Origin: Phytophthora sp. 'mugwort'
Taxonomy: Eukaryota > Oomycota > Peronosporomycetes > Peronosporales > Peronosporaceae
Reading direction: 5' to 3'
Length of the DNA: 64,000 nt
Assembly (NCBI GenBank): GCA_033558025.1
Contig: JAUCEF010000013.1
Span: forward strand, 1,605,001-1,669,000
In this document: positions 45,110 to 56,318 of the stretch, in pieces
How the letters are laid out: each line of letters begins with the position of its first letter
Position numbering within the stretch: the stretch's first letter is position 1
The notes under the pieces: model-generated
What the model was told of the DNA's origin: nothing
What the model saw: only the letters and a program-made list of their open reading frames with translations
Database searches by the model: none
Made by a program: the position numbers and the translations under genes

Positions 45110-46081
45110 TTACACGCCGGCATATCCGAAGAGCGTAAGGCTGGCTACCATGACGAACATCCCTACGAACATACCCACGGCGACGATATGCGTCTTGTCC
45201 TTGGCGAACTTGTACGACGTCGGGATCAGCTCCTTCACGCAAATGCACACCATAATGCCACACACAACTCCAAACAGGACACCCTCCGAGACTGCGTCCA
45301 TGCCGTCACCAATAGCCACCCACGCGATGACTCCACCGATCGGCTCAGCCGCGGCAGAAATCGCACACCACATGACTCCACGAGAGCGAGAACCGGTGGC
45401 GAAGTAAATGGGGGCAGCAACAGCAATGCCCTCGGGAATGTTGTGGAGACCGATACCGACAGCAAGGGAGAAACCAACAGAGGAATTCTGGAGAGCACCA
45501 ACATAAGTGGCGATCCCCTCGGGCAGGTTGTGGATTCCAATGGCAAGAGCGCTTAGCGCGCCCATACGTTGCAAGGCACGCCTGGCTTTCTCGTCCATCC
45601 TGAAGTAGTAACTAGTCGGCGGAGGCGTCTGAACTTGAACCTCAATACAGGGTGGCGATATTTTATTTTCGCTTTCAAACTGCTCCATCGACTCGCGGAC
45701 ATCTCCCAAGTTCTCGATCTCTGTAATCTCGTGCTCGGGCGACAGCTTGTGCACGACTACATCAATGATATAGATAAGAGCGATGCCTGCTGCATAGCAT
45801 CCAGTAGCCGACAGCCAACCGTGTCCACTGGCTGTCTCCTTTGTCATGTCATTCGTGCGAAGGCCTTCCGCTAGCAACTGCACCGACTCACCGAAAATCT
45901 CAACCAACGAGATGAACAACATAACACCGGATGAGACACTGAGAGCGACGGCCAAACTCAGTGGGTTGGCCAGGCAAATGAGGCGCTTATTCAAGACGAT
46001 CATACCACCCAAGATCGTGGCACTACCGGCAGCGATATTCAGCGCGAACGCGACGGCAACGTCGTGACCCGTTTGAACCAT
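45110..46081 (-). CDS. ZIP-family divalent metal transporter (ZupT/GufA-like)
   Basis: Single-exon gene of 323 residues, ATG at 46081. Eight membrane segments are readable: about 9-30, 40-62, 90-112, 172-197, 202-227, 236-257, 266-287 and 297-319. The paired metal-binding motifs are HNLPEG (184-189, TM4) and HNIPEG (213-218, TM5), with AEPIGG (245-250) in TM6, as in ZupT/GufA-type ZIPs. The loop between TM3 and TM4 (113-170) is acidic rather than His-rich. ZIP proteins bring Zn, Fe or Mn into the cytosol; which metal is unknown. An initiator-like TTCACCATTTTCA lies about 35-50 bases upstream. The gene is intact and sits between two decayed bZIP-like copies. Confidence 0.93.
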   Translation of the reverse strand: MVQTGHDVAVAFALNIAAGSATILGGMIVLNKRLICLANPLSLAVALSVSSGVMLFISLVEIFGESVQLLAEGLRTNDMTKETASGHGWLSATGCYAAGIALIYIIDVVVHKLSPEHEITEIENLGDVRESMEQFESENKISPPCIEVQVQTPPPTSYYFRMDEKARRALQRMGALSALAIGIHNLPEGIATYVGALQNSSVGFSLAVGIGLHNIPEGIAVAAPIYFATGSRSRGVMWCAISAAAEPIGGVIAWVAIGDGMDAVSEGVLFGVVCGIMVCICVKELIPTSYKFAKDKTHIVAVGMFVGMFVMVASLTLFGYAGV

Positions 46082-46129
46082 GGAAGACTTGGGACCGGGG
46101 GCTTTTGCAGTTAGAGACGATTTTTGAAA

Positions 46130-46810
46130 ATGGTGAAGTTGGTCGTGGTAGTAGCCCCTTTAAACATAAAAAATATAATAAAATAATTACAATGGCAGTA
46201 GTTGGTATCCGGATAATCTTTGAACAATGCAACGAGCATAATGATTAACATAAATGTTTTTTCATCAAATTCATCAGCGGGTTACCAACGTAAACACTGC
46301 TGCCTCTGGCGTAACTCCACTATTAGCACGGTCCTTACTGTTGATGATTCAAGCTTTGTCGTCGCGCGAAATCCTGGAAGAGTTCCGTCCTCGCGTGACT
46401 CCAGCTCAGGTACGCCGGTTGTTATTCGGGACGTTCCAGTGCACGGCTGAGATGATCGACCAAGAACGTATTGCCACCTCCAACTGCTTCCCACCTTCGT
46501 GTGCTGCTAGCTAGAAGCCCAGGAGGTTAGTAAACGCTCTGACGATGGATTCTACGGCCCTTGAACCTGAGATTGTCTCCACGCCTGTGAAGAGGAATAA
46601 CTGTCTTCGGCTTCTTCTTGGCAACTACAGTGTTGACACCGTGTGGATGTGGTTTTCTACTGCAAGCTCCGAGCTCAAGTGGGTACTCTATTTAGCACCA
46701 ATCTACACAATGTTCCTTGCTAACCAAGATTTATGTCACTAAGTTTAGCAGCTAAACTAATCGGCATCATATTTTTACAATTTGGGTCTTACAAGCCGTA
46801 CAAGGTATTT
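46130..46810. other. No gene recognised
   Basis: The plus-strand frame 46254-46514 (86 codons, with ALSSREILEEFRPRVTPAQV) looks protein-like but matches no family I know. It overlaps the ZIP 5' flank. Not called as a gene. Confidence 0.3.
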
Positions 46811-47350
46811 TCACGTCGTGAGTGCGCGTTCACATTGTTCCTTAAATGCACCTGGAAGTGAGGAACCTTGTACTCGCATGGACTCACGCAGTGAATCACT
46901 CTCATGCACCTGGGTGGTCATTATCGCTTTCAAAACGCGGTTCGTTTCTTCAGATTGAAGTCGGGATTGATAATTTGCTTCGGCCAATGCCATCCAAGAT
47001 GCGCCATCCCTTGAACATTATGACTTCATGCGGGGAGTTAGCAATTGAGGACGCTGAGTTCCGTTGCTCAAGACACTCCTCCATTTCTATAATTCGCCGT
47101 CGCAGACACAGGAGCTCAGCCTTCTTTCGTTGCTGTACGCGTTGACGGACTGAGATTAGCTCTCTTCCGTTTCTTGTTCCTGGTTACCGTCAGGTGTCGC
47201 GCACCGTCTTTTTCAGTTGCTGCTTGAGTTTTCAGGCGCGAAGAATGGCTGGTGTCTTAAAATTATATCTTCGAGGTCGAAGGAATCGATAAACGCAAGG
47301 ACCTTCTCCAACGTCGTCACACTGTCGTTTTCTTCGCAGGGCAAACACAT
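46811..47350 (-). pseudogene. bZIP-like protein, copy 3 (multiply broken)
   Basis: ATG at 47350. The first frame reads ENDSVTTLEKVLAFIDSFDL and stops after about 45 codons. Other frames continue KKRKRAN, then QQRKKAELLCLRRRIIEMEE, and at 46811-46993 LAEANYQSRLQSEETNRVLK. At least three breaks. The order of pieces is the same as in copies 1 and 2, confirming a tandem family. Confidence 0.6.
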
Positions 47351-48613
47351 ACCTCAATGGGTCTTACTTGTGCGGAACAACTCAAATTCCAAACTGACGG
47401 AAATGTTTTGGTCGGTTGGTCCGTTGAGTGCTCAGAACTCACGTCACAATAATAATCAGCGTACATGGACCGCGTTGGACACTGGTTAACCTACACGATG
47501 AAACTGCCCAATCATGAGCCGGTATTACTGCAATCATGCAATCAAACGACATGCGTAATTTCCACGCAAGATGTTCGGTGTTCAACTCGATCGACAGCAC
47601 GTTCAGAAGTTCAGTCTGATAGGTAAGTCCGACTATGTTAGAAATCGACGGCAAACCTGCGTTGGTTGACTTTTTGTATGCCCTGGAATATGGAATAATA
47701 TCCCTGCCGGAGCTGGCACACATGCAAGCAACCTTGTCCACCGCCGTCAACACTTTTCCAACTCCGCTCACAAAGTATGCTTAATGTAGGTTATGTACCG
47801 AAACCTACATTAATTTTGTGTACAGCGACAGATTCGACGGGCGTTATGGTACATCAAATCTATCGCTCTGTACAAAATTGAATGTTTCTTTTGCAATATC
47901 CTCTCATATGCTCTCGTTGTTGCATTGTAACGGACATGCCAATTTAGTGCTCATCAGAAAGCGGTAAGCCATCAGTGTACACATATCGACGGAAGATATG
48001 GCCTGTGAACAGAAATGCGAACCCATACAAAATCTCAGTGCAAGCGCAGACTTCAAAGGACGTTGGTTTTGGCCTATCATGGTGATTGGTTTTAATTATC
48101 TTTGTTTTGACAAATAGGCGCTAATCAAAACTGGCCTCCTTCAAATTATGTATAACTCGGCGAAGTTTGTAAAGAATATGACAAACTGTTTTATTGTAGT
48201 CGATCTCGGAGATACTCGTATAGGTGCTAAATCGGGTCATTCATTACCATGCACTCGTACACAATACAAGTAACCTTCCAAATATTTAGTATTCTTTCAA
48301 GTATTATCGTACCTAAACTTAAAAAATCGTACCTTTCGGATATTTAGAAATCTCATTTGTTTCGATTATTTTGCTCGCTACTGCCTTCAAAATGGAAAGG
48401 ATGAGCAGTCTTTTTACCTACTTCTAATTTAATGTCAATAGTCAATTAGAAACATGGAGTTAAAACAATTATGAACACCAGTTCTTATCATGTGCAGCAT
48501 TACATACTGTACTCAAAATACAAGATAAATTAGAAACCTCTACTTCGACGCATAAAAAGTGTGGTCCGACTATGATTGGTTAATACTTTCCATAGTGAAC
48601 GATCAGGAAGATT
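47351..48613. other. AT-rich spacer without recognised gene
   Basis: No coding signal. Contains two hairpins: TTAATGTAGGTT/AACCTACATTAA at about 47780-47815, and an imperfect one flanked by TTTTGTGTACAGCGA and CGCTCTGTACAAAA at about 47815-47880. Confidence 0.35.
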
Positions 48614-48867
48614 TGACAAGAGTGGTATAGGCCATAAGCTTCGTAAGGTTGGAAGAGACTTGGGTAGAAGGATGTAAAAGAAGTTATGATTGAGTTGTTA
48701 GGAAGGCACGAGCAACTAGAACCAACTAGAACTGATAGCCAATCAACGATAGATGGATACCTTATGTGGTACACCATTTGTGTGTACACAACACATAAAC
48801 ACTCTTATACATCATATAAGTATATATGAGAGGTTGTGTATTAAACATAGTCGTCCTCAGCTGCTCA
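48614..48867 (-). repeat. 3' LTR of minus-strand copia
   Basis: Direct repeat of 54988-55228. Nearly identical from TGGGTAGAAGGATGTAAAAG to CCTCAGCTGCTCA, but about 14 bases longer near its left end, where the boundary is uncertain. Confidence 0.88.
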
Positions 48868-49680
48868 TTTCTTAGGGCGGCATGAGGTTTGTCCTTGCCG
48901 TAAAGAGATCAATGGCCTGCTTATCCAAGTGACGTTGTCGTCCCAGAGGTGGCAGTTGCGGGCAAACATCGCCACCGTGCCAACGAGGTGCAATGCTATC
49001 GGTTTTGTTTTCTGACAGGACTTTGTTTGGGACATAGTATATAATGTATCACAATTTTAATAGTAAAAAAAGGGCCAATGTTGTGGGACAGTGGTATCGT
49101 CAGTTGGAGTTGCAATTGCTTCGTTTGTACGATTGCTGGACTCTCTTAAGGTGTCATGCACTTAGCGTTTACTGTAGAAAATATATTTGTTTCGCTATTT
49201 GAGAACATGTAGAGTCTATTTAGGTGCTAGCCATTGTTGACTGCTTCCTAGGCTGCAGCATTGTCGATGCCATGTTGCAAGGTATGTGAGATATAATTTA
49301 GATGGGATGTGTACGCGATGCAGTAGCATGGGATGAACCAAAAGTGCGATGTAGCACGAAACAGCGTGCTTCTTTTTTATTATGCATGCATGTAAGATTG
49401 AGTGAGCTCTGAGTTGAATCATTTCCGATTCTTTTCGCTCAAAGCTCCTCCTCCGCTGCAAGTTCTCAAGGTTCTAATATTATTTACTTTGTATTAATTT
49501 TAACAAGCTGATGCTTGGTGGTAGAGTGCCTGGCATGAGTTGCTTCTTTATCTCAATAGGGCCTTTTTGGTCACGAACGGATTTGTAGCTTCTCAAATGT
49601 TGCGTAGTTTATTATCAAGTTGGCTTTATTGATTATTTCCTTATGGTGCTCTTTATTAATGCTTTTATCCTGCACATTAG

Positions 49681-50215
49681 ATGCCAAGGAAAACCCGGTT
49701 TCGGGTTAAATATCAAACCCAAGATCGACTACCCGACAAGTACTCGTACTGTGGGTTATACTCCGTCAACAATGTTTTGCAGGAGGTTGATTTTCTGACC
49801 CCGCAAATGATGAAGAATGTTTTGGCTCAGCTGGCCAAGGTTGAATCACATGTCGACCATTGTCATGAGCGCTACGGGGCGTATACGAGTCAGGCCCTAC
49901 ATTTGGCTTTGTAGAAAAGGGGTAAGCAACTTTGCTACCTTAACCGACAACTCCCCGGCTTTAAGAAGGGGGCTGCGCACTGGGCTTGTTGCAGATTGTC
50001 AACGTGCCTCTCTCCTCATCATTGGCCGTCGTCCTGGACAGCTCAAAAGTACTTGGCACTGCATTGCGCGTGCCAAGGTCGGTGATCGCTTTGTATTCAT
50101 CGATCCCGACGAGTACCATGTTTTCCCTAACAGGAAGGAGCAACATCGCGACTATTTCCATAAGATTGATGGGGTGTATGCTATCGAGGACATTACGTCC
50201 AACCATATAAAGTAG
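49681..50215 (+). pseudogene. Papain-like (Josephin-like) cysteine protease relic, antisense inside copia
   Basis: Exon 49681-49921 and exon 49995-50215 join through a 73-base intron with strong sites (GTAAGC donor, TTGTTGCAG acceptor) to one frame of 152 residues with a single internal TAG (49912-49914). The N-terminal part has SYCGLYSVNNVLQ, like the catalytic Cys helix of Josephin or similar papain-fold proteases. The second exon has STWHCIARAKVGDRFVFIDP, where His and Asp/Asn would complete a triad. The family call is inference; deubiquitinase-like activity is unproven. The ATG is preceded by a splice-acceptor-like TGCACATTAG, so an upstream exon may exist. It lies opposite to the copia genes, between pol and the 3' LTR. 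Confidence 0.5.
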
Positions 50216-50356
50216 TAATAGCACTTCTGTTTGGTTCAATTCATATTTTATTTGTATGAATTTAATTGTTATTTATTTATTTACTTGTTTATTATAATAA
50301 TTGGTTTTATTTTAAATTGCTGCGTATATTTTGGAATGTTTTGCTGATTATTTCCA

Positions 50357-53130
50357 TTAAACTACTGGAGCGGTACAAAGGGCATTTCGTATCCGTATGA
50401 ATGTTGACTTTGTAAGCGATTTGCAAAAATGTCTGCTACCATTTCTTTGGTGTTGCAGTATTTTATGCTGAATTCCTTGCGTTCCACCTTTTCTTGTATG
50501 AAATGGAAACGAACGTCTATGTGTTTTGATCTGCGTGGAGCTCTGCATTGTACGAGAGTTTGATGCAGCTCTGATTGTCTTCATAGAGTGTGATGGCGTT
50601 TGAACTGTCGCGTTTTAATTCAGCGAGTAGTAGTCTAAGGCAAATGACTTCCTGCATGCAGTGGTATAGTGTACTCAGCTTCGGTTGTGGACAACACGAC
50701 TGTGTGATGTTTTCTGGATTGCCAGGAGATTGGACTACCACACATGTAGGTCACAAAGCCCCCTACTGATCGCCTAGTATCTTGACAGTTTGCATAGTCA
50801 GCGTCTGAGAACGCAGTGAGATAGCGCTGTGCTTTATACAACTCCACATATTTTAGCCCTCCCAAGGTAATGCCGAGGTTGCCTGTACCATTAAGGTACT
50901 TAAGGCCTCTCTTAACTGCATTCCAGTGGAGTTTTCCTGGATTGTCAAGGAACTGACTAACTTCACGAAGAAAATGGGCTAGGTCAGGCCTGGTGCCCAT
51001 CATTAAGTACATGAAGCTACCTACTGCCTCTCTGTACGGGATCGCTGTCAGATCATCTTTTTCTACCTGTGTTGCAGGGCACATATCGCGTGAGAGTTTG
51101 ACACTCGGGTCGGTCGGTGTACCGACGAGGTATGAATTTAGGTGGGAGAAATCGATCCAGTACTTTGGTAACATACTTCTCTTAGTGGATAAGACGAGCC
51201 TGTTTTTTCCGGTCACGTATGATTTTGACCATCCAAGGAGATACTGTGCTTCCCCAAGGTCGGACATTTTGAATCGCTTTTTGAGCGCGTCCTTGATGGA
51301 GGTAATGGTAGCAACAGTAGGTGCAATGATGAGGAGGTCATCGGCGTAGACAAGAATGTTGCATGTATGCCCATCGACTTCACCGATAAAAACGCATTGG
51401 TCTTTGACGAGTTTGCGAAATTTCATCGTCATCAAAAGGTACAAAGTGTGAGATACCAGATTCGAGGTGCTTGTTTAAGGCCGTATAGGCTCTTCAGTAA
51501 TTTGCACACCAATTGTTCTTTGCCTCTAGTAGCAAAACCTTCGGGTTGTATCATGTAGATCTCTTCGTCTAACAAGTCATTGAGGAAAGCTGTTTTCACG
51601 TCCATTTGATGGATCTCAAGATCGAGAAGGCAGCTATGGTGAGTAGAAGGCGGAGGACTTCCATGCGGAAGACGGGTGAGAATATCTCGTCGTAGTCAAT
51701 GCCATATCTTTGAAGGAAACCTTTAATTACCAATCGTGCTTTGTACCGATCGATGGCGCCATCGCCTTTCTATTTAACGACAAACACCCAGCGGCACTGT
51801 AATGCTCGGCGGCCTCTTGGGAGTTTAGTGAGTGTCCACGTTTTGTTTTCCATTAGGGATTTATACTCAGACCGGGCGCCACCTTTCCAGTGAAGTGCTT
51901 CGGGTAGTTGGAGTGCTTCTCGGTACGTTTTCGGCTCCGAAATGTGTTGAATAGCTAGCAATGTGTGGATTTGCGTAAGCAGCGCCTTGCGTTCTTCCAC
52001 GTCAAGTGGGTCGTCTAGTAAACTTGTGTTGTCTGTGGATCTGTTTTGCCTTTTTGTTGAGATCGCTGGCTCGTCAGCTGTAAGGACGGTTGCATTGCGT
52101 TTAAGCATGTCAACGAGTGACGGAAGACGATGTGACTGTGGTACCGGTGCCGTTGTTTTAGCATTGGGACTGAGTAAATCTGCAGATGTATCGGACTGTA
52201 GAAACTCCAACGTGGGAAATTCCTCTTCACGGAATTTTACGTCTCTGCTGTAGATAACACGATTCTCAGTTGTATGAAGAAGTCTGTACCCCTTCTTATT
52301 GGAAGAAATTCCCAGATACATGCACTTCTTAGCTCGTTTTTCGAGCTTGCTGCGATAAAGTTCTGGAATGTGCGCGTATGCCGCGCATCCAATACTTTGA
52401 TGTAGTATGCGGATGGTTTGCGATTGAACCACTTTTCGTGGGGAGTGATACTGTCCGTAACAGAGCTCGGAGTTATGTTGAGGAGGTCGGCGACGTGTTT
52501 GACGCATTCTCCCCAGAGAACGTGGGGTAAGTTTCCATCAATTAAGAAAGCTCTTGTTCGTTCAAGCAGTGTGCGCATACGCCTCTCTGCTACACCATTT
52601 TGTTGGGGTGTGTAGGCATTTGTGAATTGGGCGTGTGTGTAGTGCTTCTCGAAGATAATTCCTCCGAGCTTTCATACTCACGGGCATTGTCGCTTGGAGG
52701 TTTCGGATCTCTTCATCGTACATGTTCTCGGCGTATTCGAACTGGCCTACATCGGCGCAAAACATGTTGCGGCCTTTCGTTCTGAAATCCTCATAGCATT
52801 CGTACAAGTCTGACTTTCGCTTAATGATGTAGATGAACATATAGCGTGAGAAGTCATCGATGAAGGTGAGGAAGTAGTGGCAGCCCGAGAGTGTTGCAAC
52901 TAGCAATGGTCCAGCTATGTCGATATGAACCTTCTCAAGAGGAAATTTATCCTTTCAACTGATCGTTTATTGAATGGGTTACGTTTACATTTTGCGTATG
53001 TGCATGATGAGCGGAAGTAGTCTTTGCTGGAGTCGAATCTTGACAGTCCCACCCTAACTTTCGCGTTATGCAGGATCTGGTCTTAGCCAGATCCTGCATA
53101 ACACGAAAGTTAGGATGACCCATTCGTTTG
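50357..53130 (-). pseudogene. Copia pol: integrase, RT and RNase H, broken
   Basis: Integrase pieces: KRMGHPNFRVMQDLAKT (HHCC region, disrupted by a hairpin at 53053-53114), LSGCHYFLTFIDDFSRYMFI with the core Asp, then ERTRAFLIDGNLPHVLWGEC and KKCMYLGISSNKKGYRLL. RT starts at about 52000 (WKGGARSEYKSLMENKTWTL) and includes a 269-codon open block 50635-51444 with YADD and PYREAVGSFMYLMMGTRPDL. RNase H follows with CIKLSYNAELHADQNT in a shifted frame. The length is as expected for copia pol; the damage is point indels rather than large deletion. Confidence 0.85.
53053..53114. repeat. 28-bp inverted repeat inside integrase, 6-base loop
   Basis: 53053-53080 and 53087-53114 are reverse complements with one mismatch. 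The right-hand arm is the native coding sequence for GHPNFRVMQDLA; the left arm is an inverted copy that replaces the expected continuation of the integrase zinc-finger region. Confidence 0.92.
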
Positions 53131-53190
53131 TGCCAGAGCTAATATTGTCAGACGTACCGGATTTGGCCACGTGGGCCACTTGGTTAGTTT

Positions 53191-54983
53191 TCACCGGGCG
53201 AGCATTGAATTGATAGAGACGAGTGCCATCTCCAGTCTTGGTTTAGAATTTGGTTCCACGATCGAGAACAGAACGCATTTCTTGGCGTTGGGAAAGTTGA
53301 TCTTGTAGTCCTTTTCAACAGCTTGGCCCACCGAGAGCAAGTTGAACTTGAGTTCAGGTGCGTACAGCACGTTCGTCAGAGTAATGACTCGATCGTTTCC
53401 CTTTGTGTCCTTGATAGTCAACTTCACGTCACCAGTTCCCGTAATGGGTATTTGGTGATTGCCTTCGACTGTGATGGACTTGCCCGTGGTCGGCTTTAAG
53501 GTCTCAAACCAGTGTTGGCTGGACGTGACGTGGCGTGTTCATCCGGAGTCGATCGTCCATGTTGGATCGTGGTGTTCTACTTGAGCAGTAAGGCTCACGT
53601 CCTCGGTTTGCCGGGTAAGGTCGAGTGTTGTGATGGCAATTATGCCATACTCACTATTGTCGGATCCGTTGCCTTCTTGGTTGCGTCAACCGTGAAATTT
53701 GTTTCGTTTTCCTTGGTCGCTACGACCGTGGTTTCCACGGAGATCTGGCGTTTTCCATTAGGATCGCAGTTGCTGTTGTTTCCACGACCATTCTATTCGA
53801 TCCGTGGGTTGTTACCGCGGTTGCCCTTGTACGGGTGCTGACGCTGAGTGTCTTGTAGCGCTTTCAGCTTAAAGTTGGCAGGAAGAACCGTGCCAATCTT
53901 AATCTGGCCATCACGTAGGTGGCGCTGCAGAAGGTAGCTATTCAACCGTGTCGTGGTTGTCGCGGTGACAGTACGTGCATTTCAACGAAGCCACGACTGC
54001 TGTCTCCGTCTTGGTAGGGACTTGGAGATCCGCTGGCATTGGAATTGGCGCTGTGGCTCTGAGGGCTCTTTCAGCCCGGGTCGCCCTTGATTCAGGTGTC
54101 CCTTGTCGGAGGATGTAGCGATTGCGCGCTAGCGCGTTCTGGACCTTGGTTCCAATGTGCCATTTTAAGTCCTCGTACGGAATGAACTTCCGACAGCCTT
54201 TCCAGACTGCCAGTTCAGACTTCCACTCCGTTGGGAGAGAATCGTACAGATAGAACGACTTTTGTTCGTCGCTTATCACATTGTTCGTCGCTTCCGCGGC
54301 TGCCTTCATGGAGTCTTCCAAGTCGATGATGAACGCCATGAGATCGACGCCTTCCTCGTATTTTAGGGTCATCAGATACGACTGGATGTAGTACGGGTCG
54401 CCGTGGACGGCAGCACTTCGTACTTGCTACAGATCGTGTGGAATGTTTCATACACCGTAGTCTTGTCCACCACCATGAGAACGTGTTGATCGTTAATGGT
54501 TTTGATGAGGAAGGCTTTGGCTTCATCGAGCCTTAGCTTCTTCGAGTTCAGCTTCAGGCTCTTGGGCTTCAGCTTCTTAGCCCGCTTCAGATCATCACGC
54601 TTCTTAGCAGTGAATGATTGGATTAAGGGTGGTTGTACCTGCCCCATTTCCACGCGCCGTCGTCTCCAGCGGTGGCGGCCTCCGAACTTGAGTCGGAGGA
54701 GGACTCACTCGATGAGGAGTCCCCCATGTCGTTGGCATTTGGGTCCCCCAGCGGCGTCTAGCGCGGCCTTCATTTCGTCCATGTCAGCTAGCGCCGTGTT
54801 AAGGTCTTCATCGGAGGAGAAGTCGTAGTCCTCGTCGCCTGCGTAGTCGGCTTGGGTGACGAAGCCGATGAGGTTCTCGTTTTCGAGGGCGGCGGTCACT
54901 CGGGTCTTCCACATGACGAAGTTCCGGCCGTTAAGGCGCGGAAAATCGCGTTCGTCGGCGCTTGAGTCTTGCGTTGGGCTCAT
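53191..54983 (-). pseudogene. Copia gag and protease region, broken
   Basis: The ATG at about 54983 opens with SADERDFPRLNGRNFVMWKT, the gag N-terminus. Further pieces are KTTVYETFHTICSKYE and IIDLEDSMKAAAEATNNVIS with a 144-codon block ending in a CX2CX4H knuckle. Protease remnants are WTIDSG then TRHVTSSQHWFETL, and 53191-53427 with VLYAPELKFNLLSVGQ. Frameshifts separate each piece. The first ATG lies 5 bases after the primer site. Confidence 0.8.
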
Positions 54984-54987
54984 AACC
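54971..54987 (-). other. Copia primer-binding site complementary to initiator tRNA-Met anticodon arm
   Basis: Directly after the 5' LTR (minus strand) is GGTTATGAGCCCAACGC, whose complement is GCGTTGGGCTCATAACC. This reads as the anticodon stem-loop of an initiator tRNA-Met (CAT anticodon) rather than its 3' end. Drosophila copia is known to prime from a half tRNA-iMet at the same place. Confidence 0.65.
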
Positions 54988-55228
54988 TGTTAAGGTGTAG
55001 GACCGAGGTTAAAAGAGATTTGGGTAGAAGGATGTAAAAGTAGTTATGATTGAGTTGTTAGGAAGGCACAAGCAACTAGAACCAACTAGAATTGATAGCC
55101 AATCAACGGTAGATGGATGCCTTATGTGGGTACACCATTTATGTGTGCACAACACATAAACACTTTTATACATCATATAAGTATATATGAGAGGTTGTGT
55201 ATTAAACATAGTCGTCCTCAGCTGCTCA
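54988..55228 (-). repeat. 5' LTR of minus-strand copia
   Basis: 241 bases; on the element strand it starts TGAGCAGCTGAGG and ends CCTTAACA. Direct repeat of 48614-48867. Confidence 0.92.
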
Positions 55229-56080
55229 TTTCTCCAACAGTACATGCCCTATCTGTTGTCAAGGATGCGTCTCGTCCAGCCCCGGCGTACCAGTAGAAAC
55301 CGGTACGGCCTTCAAGTCCGTGGAGATGGGACACTGATGATGTCACATGAATTACGGGACGCTGTTGACGTATCGACGATTACCCACACGTGGGTACAAG
55401 ATTGTGGGTACAAGATGGGGATACGACGTGTCACTCGCTGATTGGCTGGAATAACTCAGTAGCCAGTAAGGAATCCAGTAAAGTGTATCCAGTAGGTAGA
55501 AGAGAGGCTTAGAGTAGCTTTGCGAACTAAGGACCGAATCAATCACTTGAGGAACGGATTCGACTGAGTGCCAGGCTTCACTACACCGGACTCAGTTCAC
55601 ATGCCAGGATCGGTTGATCACCATCTTGATGGTTCAGAGACGAGGTCGGAAATATTAAAAAAGCAAGACCAATTAATAATGGCACGCATTGCTGCGTAAA
55701 ACTCGTCGCGTCACATTTTTAGTTTAAACTTACGTTTTGTATTAAATGTCTCACATCATCCTTTACCCTAGCCCTTTCGAGGATCGATAGCATCGCGGTC
55801 TTGGGCTTTGCTTAGCAAAGGCAGTGGCTGCGCTCCTTCGAGGAAAAGATTCTAAGCTCGGCCCGCTACAGTGCTCGACTCGCTGGAAAGCTCGGCGCTG
55901 GGCCCTCCTCCGCAAATATTTCACGGCCCTGCTTCGCGGGCACCCACGGGGGTTTGCAATGGCTACGCGCGCTCGCAACCGCTCTCCTCCGATGGTCGTT
56001 TTATGTGAGTTTGACCCCCTCCTTTTTCAGTTGGGCGCAGCACTCACTTTCACTAATAATTGGATACCATAATACTATCA
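55229..56080. other. No gene recognised
   Basis: Flank between the copia 5' LTR and the mariner element. Frames up to 84 codons have no known domain. Confidence 0.3.
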
Positions 56081-56318
56081 AATACTCCCTCCGTTTCTGA
56101 TTACGTGGCTGATTTGATTTTTGCCTGTCTCAAATTACTTGCCGGTCACGTTGATTGGCGGAATTTTGCGTTCGCAAAAATGTATTGGTCCATTCCACCC
56201 AATAGGCATTCATTTTATAACCTTGATTCCTGCAACCACCAAGGTTTTTTTTTTTATCGATAACTGAATATAACTCACCTTAGCACGGAATTAGCGTGCT
56301 CAACCAACCATTCGAAAA

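Larger units (their letters stand above)
48614..55228 (-). mobile_element. Ty1/copia retrotransposon, minus strand, with antisense cargo
   Basis: LTRs at 54988-55228 (5') and about 48614-48867 (3') bound a 6.6-kb element. Reading right to left: gag (53938-54983) with CTYCHRDNHDTVE knuckle; protease with WTIDSG (about 53540); integrase zinc finger and core (about 52240-53130); RT (51770-52000 and 50635-51444, with ILVYADDLLII); and RNase H (AFSDADYANCQDTRRSVGGF). The coding part is split by about ten frameshifts or stops. The primer site GGTTATGAGCCCAACGC adjoins the 5' LTR. No clear target duplication. Between RNase H (ending about 50360) and the 3' LTR lie 1.5 kb that contain an oppositely oriented gene relic. 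Confidence 0.9.

Noticed and set aside
46254..46514. 86-codon plus-strand ORF upstream of the ZIP gene
   Set aside because: Protein-like composition but no recognisable family, and it lies in a promoter region; insufficient support.
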